A stretch of DNA of 13,951 nt. Origin: Rickettsia typhi. GTDB lineage: Bacteria > Pseudomonadota > Alphaproteobacteria > Rickettsiales > UBA1997. Positions 8,170 to 13,951 of the stretch are shown here, one piece after another; positions within the stretch are counted from its first letter, which is position 1; each line of letters begins with the position of its first letter. Both the position numbers and the translations under genes were made by a program. The notes beneath the pieces were generated by a model. That model did not search any database. It saw only the letters and a list, made by a program, of their open reading frames with translations, and was not told where the DNA came from. The stretch spans positions 1 through 13,951 of the forward strand of contig CAMDOL010000031.1 of the NCBI GenBank assembly GCA_945903615.1, given 5' to 3'.

Positions 8170-8637
8170 TTAACGTTTAGAATTTTTAGGACTTAGTGCC
8201 GCAACATCAAAAGCTTCTGGCTGTTGAGCTGTGTGCGGATGCTCTGAGCCTTTATAGATGTGAAGTTTTCTGAGTTGATCTCTTCCAAGTGGAGTTCTGC
8301 CAATCATTCTTTCAATTGCACTTTGCAAAATTCTTTCAGGGAATTTGCCTTCCATAATTTTTTCTGCGGTACGAGATTTGATTCCCCCAGGATATCCGGT
8401 GTGCCAGTAATATTGCTTCTCAGCTAATTTTTTGCCAGTTAGATGAATTTTTTCAGCGTTGATGATTATAACATAATCGCCGCAATCAATATTTGGAGTA
8501 AAGATTGCTTTGTGTTTGCCTCTTAAAATTTTGGCAACGATTGTTGACAATCTGCCTAAAACCAAGTCTGTAGCATCAATTAATAGCCATTTTTTTTGAA
8601 TGTCAGCTGGCTTTGCGTTGTAAGTAGTTTGAACCAT
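8170..8637 (-). CDS. rplM: 50S ribosomal protein L13 (uL13)
   Basis: L13 is an early-assembly protein of the 50S subunit. The 155-residue product has typical bacterial length (about 142-155) and the family landmarks in order: [18 protein letters not shown] near the N-terminus, [19 protein letters not shown], the KIHLTGKK segment, [16 protein letters not shown], and [26 protein letters not shown] in the C-terminal third. The start is ATG 8637-8635. It leads the rplM-rpsI pair and lies 81 nt after virB4 in the same direction, with a candidate promoter in that gap. No Shine-Dalgarno sequence: the leader on the mRNA reads UUUUCCUAUUUU before AUG. Confidence 0.97.
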   Translation of the reverse strand: MVQTTYNAKPADIQKKWLLIDATDLVLGRLSTIVAKILRGKHKAIFTPNIDCGDYVIIINAEKIHLTGKKLAEKQYYWHTGYPGGIKSRTAEKIMEGKFPERILQSAIERMIGRTPLGRDQLRKLHIYKGSEHPHTAQQPEAFDVAALSPKNSKR

Positions 8638-8679
8638 AAAATAGGAAAATTCTTTGAAAAGAGAAATTAAGAGCGAGGC

Positions 8680-8708
8680 AGGCTAAATGAACATAAAATC
8701 AAAGTCAA
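8680..8708 (-). promoter_or_regulatory. Candidate promoter for rplM-rpsI
   Basis: On the minus strand TTGACT (8708-8703), 17 nt, then TAGCCT (8685-8680) form a plausible sigma70 pair in the virB4-rplM gap. The leader to rplM would be about 35-40 nt. It would uncouple ribosomal protein expression from virB4. The -10 matches consensus at three of six positions. Confidence 0.33.
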
Positions 8709-8718
8709 TAAAAATTAG

Positions 8719-11184
8719 CTATTTTTTCTGGTCAGTATTTTGTGGAATAATTTCAGCATCTTTTTCAGCATCTTTTTCTTTCTGCTTTAATTTATTAATC
8801 TCGAAGAATTTTGGCAGCCAATCTTTTGGATTTTCTCCATATTGTGCGATTGCCTCCTCCATTGCTGCTAGGCTGGTTGGGTTGGAAGATAAAACTGAGA
8901 CATTATCGTTGAGGCTAGATAAATTAAGCGAAGCAACCACTGAATCATCATTATATTTTAACAAAAAATGGTGATCAGTAGCAGACATTACTGAGAGTAA
9001 ATTAAACTCGTTTTCATTTAATCCAAACGCGGTTTTGTAATATTCATTTGGTTCGGGATCGGGTAGAAAAATTTGGGTAGCAATGTTGTGATTGATTTTG
9101 TTGGTAATGTTGCTTTGGGAAATATCTTTTATACTTTCGGTGGCAAAAATAACCATACAATTCTTTTTTTTGAGTCGAACTAACCAATCATTAATTTTTG
9201 GACCAGTAATATAATTATCCAATAATCTCCAAGCTTCATCCAGCACAATCATAGTTTTGCTGCCATCTAATAAAGATTCAATTTTATGCAATAGATAGCT
9301 GGCAACTGGTATAACCAAAGATTTATATTCTGATATTGAGGTGATGTTAAAAGCATTCACTAAATTATCAGATAAATCGTTTTCTTGTTCATGATCAAAA
9401 ATAAATGCATATTTACCAGTGCTGTGCCAAATTGATAATTTGTGATAAATATTTTTGGTAGCATCGCTGTTAAAGTGATTCGCCGCTTCAGAAAGTTTAA
9501 TAGTTTTTGAGGAAACAATTTGATCCACAATTTGAGCTATTAAATTGAGTTCAGCAGGATCAATAGGGGTTTTGCCATAATTAACCAAAGCACCAAACCA
9601 AACACTCAAGAACCTTCTGTTGTCAGGACTATCAGGCAAAAATAGTGGGTTTATTTTTAAACGCTTTGGATCATTTGGCTCTTGATTGATTGATAAATAA
9701 TTTCCTTGAATGGAATTAATAAAAATATGTCCAGAGCGTTTATAGCCAAAATAATATAGTTTGTTTTTAAATTTGCGTGATTGGCAGGTTAGAAAATTCA
9801 GTAACACAGTTTTCCCTTTACCAGATGGTCCAGCAATTAGGGTGTGCCCATTATCGCCATTGTGAAAATTGAAAAAATATGGCGTTCCAAGCACAGTTCT
9901 AAAAATACTCACCGCATCGCCCCAATGATTTCCCTCTCTGCTTCCAGCTGGAAAATTGTGTAGTGAGGCAAAGCCAGCAATTCTGGAGACAGTGATTGGT
10001 TTTTGTCTTTTTAGAAATTGAAAATTTCCGGGTAGTTGCGACCAAAAACAATGTTCTGACATTATATCTTCGCGCACTGAAACTAGGCCTAAATTGTGGA
10101 GTTTTTCCAGAGCAGTTTCGATATCTTGTTCTAAACCTTTAATATTATTGTTAATGAGCATAATTGTCATTTGCTGCTCGGCATAATCAGTTTCGCTTTT
10201 GGTGTCGCTATCAATGATTTTTTCTATGTCAGATAAATAGCGGAATTCTTTGTCGCCACTAATTTCCAGAATATAATTTTGATATTCAAAATACGCCAAG
10301 GCCTTGTTGCGACTGATAAAATCAAGTGATTGAGTGATGATAAATTCTTGGGGGATTTGTAAAAATTTTTCCAACGATTCAATTGAAACTTCGCGATATT
10401 CTTTTATTGAAAACATTGTAGCAAAGTTGTGAGCATAATCTTTGGTCACTTCTAAACTTTGATTTCCAAAGGCAATTTTGGAGTGCGATAAATCGCTAGA
10501 AATATCATTAACAGCCAGTGGAAAACGATCTTCATTAAGATTGATAATCTTGCCAAAAAAACGCATTGGTTCGGAATATAAAATTCCTTCCCATTCTTTA
10601 ATGCCAATTAACTTTGCCCCATAATCATTGAGATGAGCTGTAATATTGCTAACGATTTGCGATAAAGTTTTACAAGCTTCGTCAAGTGCTTTGATGTGTA
10701 AATTTTGAGTCGAGCTTAGTGAAAGAGAGCGCAGCAAAGATTGAATATTGACGATTGAGGTATCATAGCCTTCGATGATGACTGTTAAATAAAGTTCGTT
10801 AACAAATTGGTGTTGCCAATCATTTTTTTCATTCCAATCACTATTTAGTGTGTTGGAAAAATTATCTTCATAAATTCCATTAGGAGCAATGTTTTTCCTC
10901 CTCCTAATAGTGTGTATCCATAAAGCAAAGTTGTTGGTTTTTATGTTCTTGGCGATTGCTTCTCTAACTGTTTCGCGCAGATTGATCAGCTCTGAACCAA
11001 CTGACTCGTGATTAAATCCAGTAATTCTGATAACTTGTAGAAGCTCACCATTCTTGGTTAAAATAGTGTTTGAGTCGTAATGACAAACGAAGGGAATAAA
11101 ATTTTCATCATAATCTTTGGCAGCAAGTTTGGGTCTAAGGTCGTTATCCTGTGCTTTGGCGTGTCGAAGATGTAATTCTGGCAT
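8719..11184 (-). CDS. virB4: VirB4-family type IV secretion ATPase, solitary paralogue (RvhB4-II-like)
   Basis: VirB4 ATPases power assembly and substrate transfer in type IV secretion systems at the inner membrane. The 821-residue length is typical. The N-terminal CagE/TrbE/VirB domain runs to about 400; WGDAVSIFRTVLGTPYFFNFH leads into Walker A GPSGKGKT (452-459), Walker B TMIVLDEAWRLL (644-655), the ATES(I)KD motif (681-687, usually ATQS) and ATQIFLPDPEPNEYY (702-716). The element usually reading FDKDRG after Walker A is FGYKRSG here, so it is divergent although both nucleotide-binding motifs are intact. The tail is Lys/Glu/Asp-rich with a 12-bp tandem repeat giving KDAEKDAE (8751-8774 region). 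No other vir gene is nearby. Rickettsiales carry a second, isolated virB4; assignment to that paralogue is inference. Confidence 0.93.
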   Translation of the reverse strand: MPELHLRHAKAQDNDLRPKLAAKDYDENFIPFVCHYDSNTILTKNGELLQVIRITGFNHESVGSELINLRETVREAIAKNIKTNNFALWIHTIRRRKNIAPNGIYEDNFSNTLNSDWNEKNDWQHQFVNELYLTVIIEGYDTSIVNIQSLLRSLSLSSTQNLHIKALDEACKTLSQIVSNITAHLNDYGAKLIGIKEWEGILYSEPMRFFGKIINLNEDRFPLAVNDISSDLSHSKIAFGNQSLEVTKDYAHNFATMFSIKEYREVSIESLEKFLQIPQEFIITQSLDFISRNKALAYFEYQNYILEISGDKEFRYLSDIEKIIDSDTKSETDYAEQQMTIMLINNNIKGLEQDIETALEKLHNLGLVSVREDIMSEHCFWSQLPGNFQFLKRQKPITVSRIAGFASLHNFPAGSREGNHWGDAVSIFRTVLGTPYFFNFHNGDNGHTLIAGPSGKGKTVLLNFLTCQSRKFKNKLYYFGYKRSGHIFINSIQGNYLSINQEPNDPKRLKINPLFLPDSPDNRRFLSVWFGALVNYGKTPIDPAELNLIAQIVDQIVSSKTIKLSEAANHFNSDATKNIYHKLSIWHSTGKYAFIFDHEQENDLSDNLVNAFNITSISEYKSLVIPVASYLLHKIESLLDGSKTMIVLDEAWRLLDNYITGPKINDWLVRLKKKNCMVIFATESIKDISQSNITNKINHNIATQIFLPDPEPNEYYKTAFGLNENEFNLLSVMSATDHHFLLKYNDDSVVASLNLSSLNDNVSVLSSNPTSLAAMEEAIAQYGENPKDWLPKFFEINKLKQKEKDAEKDAEIIPQNTDQKK

Positions 11185-11190
11185 TACTAA

Positions 11191-11231
11191 ATAATGATTA
11201 ATGGTTAATGATTAATGATTAATTAACCATT
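11191..11231. repeat. Short AT-rich direct and inverted repeats between gltA and virB4
   Basis: AATGGTTAAT (11200-11209) and ATTAACCATT (11222-11231) are perfect 10-bp arms around a 12-nt centre, and TAATGATTAATG-like words recur through the stretch. The distal arm overlaps the gltA stop codon (11232-11230). On the minus strand it would form an AU hairpin just after gltA and just before virB4, without a U tract. It may modulate readthrough from gltA into virB4, or be simple-sequence expansion. Confidence 0.5.
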
Positions 11232-12537
11232 ATTTTCTTATTCCAATCTCGTCATAGACTCTTTTTTCGTATCCATTATAAAGCTGTCTTGGGCGACCGA
11301 TTTTGAAATTTTTGTCTTCAACCATTTCTTTCCATTGCGCAATCCAGCCAGCGGATCTGGCGATGGCAAAAATTACTGTGAAGAGATTGGTTGGAATGCC
11401 CAAGGCTTTGTAAATAATTCCAGAATAAAAATCGACATTAGGGAATAATTTTTTTTCGATGAAATATTCATCATTCAGTGCAATTCTTTCTAGCTCTACG
11501 GCCATATCCAGAAGTGGATCATGTTTAATTCCAAGTTCTTGCAAAACTTCGTCACAAGATTTTTTCAAAACCGCAGCTCGTGGATCATAGTTTTTATAAA
11601 CTCTGTGACCAAAGCCCATCAAGCGGAATGAATCATTTTTATCTTTAGCGCGTTTGATAAATTCTGGGATACGATCTTTGCTGCCAATTTCTTGCAACAT
11701 TGCAATCACCTCTTCATTTGCCCCGCCATGTGCCGGCCCCCAAAGTGAAGCAATTCCCGCGCCAATACAAGCAAATGGATTTGCTCCTGAAGAGCCTGCT
11801 AGTCTAACTGTGGAGGTAGAAGCGTTTTGCTCGTGATCGGCGTGAAGGATTAAGATTTTTTCCATCGCTTTGGCAATGGTTGGGCTCACTTTATATTTTG
11901 CCATTGGTGTGGCGAAAAGCATATGTAGGAAATTTTCAGCAAAACCCAATTCGTGATCTGGATAAACCGAAGGTTCGCCGATTGAATATTTATAAGCCAT
12001 AGCCGCCAAAGTTGGCATTTTGGCGATTATTTTATAAACCACATCTTCGCGCCCTTCAGCTGTAGTTGGGTGCATAGTGTCGTGATAAAATGCTGAAAGC
12101 GAAGCTACCGCTCCAACCATAATCGCCATTGGATGGGCGCGACGCGGAAAGCCCCGATATAAAAACTGCAACTGCTCGTGAGCCATCATATTGTGTTTGA
12201 TGTTTTCCACAAAATCGTGATTTTGTTTTTGGTTGGGAAGTTCGCCATTTACCAACAAATAACAAGTTTCTAAGTAGTTACTTTTTTCTGCTAGCTCTTC
12301 AATTGAGTAGCCGCGGTGGCATAAAATTCCAGCTTCGCCATCAATGTAAGTGATTTTCGATTCGCAAGAAGCGGTGGACATAAATCCGGGATCAAAAGTG
12401 AACATTCCGCTTTCTTTTAAAAGCGAGGAGATATCGATCACATTTTGTCCAATTGAAGCTGGCTTAATATCGAACTCAATTTCTTTACCATTAGGAAGGG
12501 TGAGCTTGGCTTTGTTATTAGCTATATCATTTGGCAT
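11230..12537 (-). CDS. gltA: Citrate synthase (type II, hexameric form)
   Basis: GltA condenses oxaloacetate with acetyl-CoA to citrate, the entry reaction of the TCA cycle. The 435-residue protein matches the length of bacterial type II citrate synthases. Catalytic residues are present: His270 (GPAHGGAN), His311 ([14 protein letters not shown]) and Asp369 (NVDFYSG), equivalent to His264, His305 and Asp362 of E. coli; [15 protein letters not shown] (231-245) is also intact. The N-terminal [19 protein letters not shown] and [13 protein letters not shown] are close to the rickettsial enzyme. The start is ATG 12537-12535 with no Shine-Dalgarno. It is divergent from mnmA with an 85-bp spacer, and virB4 follows 45 bp downstream in the same direction. 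Confidence 0.97.
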   Translation of the reverse strand: MPNDIANNKAKLTLPNGKEIEFDIKPASIGQNVIDISSLLKESGMFTFDPGFMSTASCESKITYIDGEAGILCHRGYSIEELAEKSNYLETCYLLVNGELPNQKQNHDFVENIKHNMMAHEQLQFLYRGFPRRAHPMAIMVGAVASLSAFYHDTMHPTTAEGREDVVYKIIAKMPTLAAMAYKYSIGEPSVYPDHELGFAENFLHMLFATPMAKYKVSPTIAKAMEKILILHADHEQNASTSTVRLAGSSGANPFACIGAGIASLWGPAHGGANEEVIAMLQEIGSKDRIPEFIKRAKDKNDSFRLMGFGHRVYKNYDPRAAVLKKSCDEVLQELGIKHDPLLDMAVELERIALNDEYFIEKKLFPNVDFYSGIIYKALGIPTNLFTVIFAIARSAGWIAQWKEMVEDKNFKIGRPRQLYNGYEKRVYDEIGIRK

Positions 12538-12570
12538 TTTGAGAATGTTTGATTGAAAGTTTGCGGGAAT

Positions 12571-12597
12571 TTGTTTAGGATTTCATTTTGGTATATT
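12571..12597 (+). promoter_or_regulatory. Candidate mnmA promoter in the gltA/mnmA divergent spacer
   Basis: TTGTTT (12571-12576) and TATATT (12592-12597) are separated by 15 nt, slightly short for sigma70. The -10 lies inside the 11-bp palindrome GGTATATTACC (12590-12600), whose other strand offers TAATAT, so the gltA and mnmA promoters may overlap back to back. The leader to the mnmA ATG would be about 20 nt. Confidence 0.3.
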
Positions 12598-12622
12598 ACC
12601 TAAGTAAATTCAATACAAATTA

Positions 12623-13951
12623 ATGCTTAATTCTCTAGAAATAAATAAATCCCCAAGCCAAACAAAGGTTGTGGTAGCAATGTCTGGTGGCGTTGATTCT
12701 TCAACAGTTGCAGCGCTTTTGAAAGAGCAAGGCTATGATGTGGTGGGCATTACTTTGCAGCTTTATGATTACGGTAAAGTTTATTATGAACCCCCATCGT
12801 TTGCTGACGCAAACTCCTTGTCGCTAAAAACAGCTGATCGCTCTTTTTTTAACGCTCCAAGCCCAATAAATAGGGGGAACATAACACCCCCATCGTTTCC
12901 TAGCGGAAACTCGCTCCCCCTAAATAGGGGGAACATTGAACCCCCATCGTTTCCTAGCGGAAACTCGCTCCCCCTAAATAGGGGGAACATTATAGCCAAA
13001 AATAAAACTTGCTGCGCTGGTGTGGACATTATGGATGCTAAAAAAGTCGCCGAAAAATTTGGTTTTCCACATTATGTTTTAAATTATGAAAGTCTGTTCA
13101 AAGAATCGGTAATCGACGATTTTGCCGATAGCTATTTGCGTGGCGAAACCCCAATTCCTTGCGTGAGATGCAATCAATCCGTTAAATTCAAAGATTTACT
13201 TAGGGTCGCAAAAGATTTGAATGCTGATGTTTTGGCAACTGGTCATTATGTGCAAAGAAAATTAGGTAAAAACGGCGCCCAGCTTCACAAGGCATTTGAT
13301 GAAGGTAAGGATCAAAGTTATTTTTTATTCACTACCACCAAAGAACAGCTCGATTTTCTTAGATTTCCTTTGGGTGGCTGGACTAAAGAGCAAACGAGAA
13401 AAGAAGCCATTCGTCTTGGTCTGGAAATTGCTGATAAACCCGATAGCCAAGATATTTGTTTTGTGCCTGATGGTGATTATGCCAAAGTGATTGCTAAGCT
13501 TCGCCCATCAGCTTTTAAAAGCGGCGAAATTATTGATTTGCAAGGTAAGGTTTTGGGCAACCACAACGGAATAATCAATTACACAATTGGACAAAGAAGA
13601 GGGCTTGGAATTTCTGGTGCTGACCCCCAAGGGAAGCCAATTTATGTGGTGAAATTGGATGCGGTGAAAAATCAAGTGATAGTAGGCTTAGAAGCTGATT
13701 TGCAAAAACAAAAATTAACCATCAAAGATTTAAATTGGCTAGCGGATAAAAATATGTTGAACCAACCAATTCTTGCTAGTGTTCGTTTGCGTTCAAGCCA
13801 AAAAGAAGTTGAAGCAAAGATTTTTATTAGTGAAGATAAAGATGGAGCTGAAATTGAATTGTTTAGCCCGACTAGATCAATTACTCCGGGGCAAGCTTGT
13901 GTGATTTATCAAGGTGATGTTGTTTTGGGTGGTGGATGGATTATTAGTAGT
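12623..13951 (+). CDS. mnmA: tRNA-specific 2-thiouridylase MnmA, 3'-truncated by the window edge, with a 68-residue in-frame insert
   Basis: MnmA adenylates U34 of tRNAs for Glu, Gln and Lys and replaces the oxygen with sulfur. The frame is open for 443 codons to the window end; without the insert this is 375 residues, about full length, and the last residues ([10 protein letters not shown]) match the usual C-terminus, so only a few codons are missing. The ATP pyrophosphatase PP-loop SGGVDSS is at 21-27. After LQLYDYGKV the insert occupies residues 56-123, then [11 protein letters not shown] resumes the normal sequence. The acceptor/nucleophile cysteine in PCVRCNQ (Cys183) and the partner in DSQDICFV (Cys279) are 96 apart, as expected from E. 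coli Cys102/Cys199. [12 protein letters not shown] is intact. The insert lies in a loop between the second strand of the fold and the next helix, so the enzyme is probably active. No Shine-Dalgarno precedes the ATG. Confidence 0.96.
   Translation, partial: MLNSLEINKSPSQTKVVVAMSGGVDSSTVAALLKEQGYDVVGITLQLYDYGKVYYEPPSFADANSLSLKTADRSFFNAPSPINRGNITPPSFPSGNSLPLNRGNIEPPSFPSGNSLPLNRGNIIAKNKTCCAGVDIMDAKKVAEKFGFPHYVLNYESLFKESVIDDFADSYLRGETPIPCVRCNQSVKFKDLLRVAKDLNADVLATGHYVQRKLGKNGAQLHKAFDEGKDQSYFLFTTTKEQLDFLRFPLGGWTKEQTRKEAIRLGLEIADKPDSQDICFVPDGDYAKVIAKLRPSAFKSGEIIDLQGKVLGNHNGIINYTIGQRRGLGISGADPQGKPIYVVKLDAVKNQVIVGLEADLQKQKLTIKDLNWLADKNMLNQPILASVRLRSSQKEVEAKIFISEDKDGAEIELFSPTRSITPGQACVIYQGDVVLGGGWIISS
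12788..12991. repeat. Three tandem palindromic units inserted in frame in mnmA (RPE-like element)
   Basis: Units span 12788-12883 (96 bp), 12884-12937 (54 bp) and 12938-12991 (54 bp), all multiples of three. Units 2 and 3 share 51 consecutive identical bases. Each 54-bp unit holds two hairpins: GTTTCC-TAGC-GGAAAC, and TCCCCCTA-AA-TAGGGGGA. In unit 1 the first hairpin is GTTTGC-TGAC-GCAAAC, a paired C-G to G-C swap that keeps the stem; the second hairpin keeps only its right arm, and an extra 42 bp can fold as its own stem (12822-12830 with 12846-12854). The encoded peptide repeats [16 protein letters not shown], polar and probably disordered. The other two forward frames contain stops. Similar in concept to Rickettsia palindromic elements; family membership unknown. 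Confidence 0.9.
12822..12854. repeat. Extra hairpin arm unique to the first unit of the mnmA insert
   Basis: CGCTAAAAA (12822-12830) can pair with TTTTTAACG (12846-12854) over nine positions including one G-T wobble, with an inner AGC/GCT stem (12832-12834, 12840-12842). This lies in the 42 bp that the other two units lack, so unit 1 may be the longer ancestral form or a second element nested inside the first. Confidence 0.5.

Noticed and set aside
8687..8974. 95-residue plus-strand frame opposite the virB4 3' end
   Set aside because: It is a Phe/Ser-rich antisense shadow of virB4 and resembles no protein family.
12056..12265. 69-residue minus-strand frame within gltA
   Set aside because: It overlaps gltA in another frame; gltA's own frame is fully conserved there.
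12788..12991. A CRISPR array or a split, inactivated mnmA
   Set aside because: The units are contiguous with no unique spacers, and the mnmA frame stays open through all three units to the window edge with all catalytic motifs present.
12784..13029. 81-residue minus-strand frame made of [16 protein letters not shown] repeats
   Set aside because: It is the reverse reading of the palindromic insert inside mnmA, with no start context and no coding signal beyond the repeat.

Overview
The window looks like a piece of an AT-rich alphaproteobacterial chromosome, most likely from the order Rickettsiales. The citrate synthase reads like rickettsial GltA along its length. MnmA has the alphaproteobacterial CCAG form, and the solitary VirB4 resembles the second VirB4 paralogue of the rickettsial Rvh type IV secretion system. 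It is probably neither Rickettsia, which lacks the MEP isoprenoid pathway (dxs is present here), nor Anaplasmataceae, which lack LPS (lptD is present here). A deeper or protist-associated Rickettsiales lineage fits best. This placement is inference from gene content, not a phylogeny.

Layout: positions 1-292 hold no recognisable gene. Positions 293-648 (+) are a decayed, frameshifted C-terminal end of a type III-like restriction/helicase protein. A strong hairpin (690-713) separates it from a minus-strand group read dnaN (3308-2196), recF (2194-1082), then a cold-shock protein gene (927-721). A 242-bp divergent spacer follows, then lptD (+, 3551-5740). The 3' end of lptD overlaps the 3' end of dxs by 14 bp. 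A long minus-strand series is read gltA (12537-11230), virB4 (11184-8719), rplM (8637-8170), rpsI (8151-7687), dxs (7616-5727). mnmA (+, from 12623) diverges from gltA and runs off the right edge, apparently only a few codons short of its end.

Most of the content is housekeeping: replication and repair (DnaN clamp, RecF), outer-membrane LPS insertion (LptD), isoprenoid synthesis (Dxs), ribosome (L13, S9), TCA cycle (GltA), tRNA thiolation (MnmA) and RNA chaperoning (Csp). VirB4 is the only clear host-interaction or conjugation-related gene, and it sits alone.

The most striking signal is a 204-bp block of tandem palindromic units (54-bp unit, three copies) inserted in frame in mnmA just after the PP-loop region. 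It adds 68 residues without breaking the gene. Its small hairpin shows a compensatory base-pair change between copies, the right-hand copies are almost identical, and only one of the three forward frames is open. This resembles the Rickettsia palindromic elements (RPEs) in concept, but I cannot say it belongs to any named RPE family. A second window-wide oddity is that none of the ten intact genes has a recognisable Shine-Dalgarno sequence.
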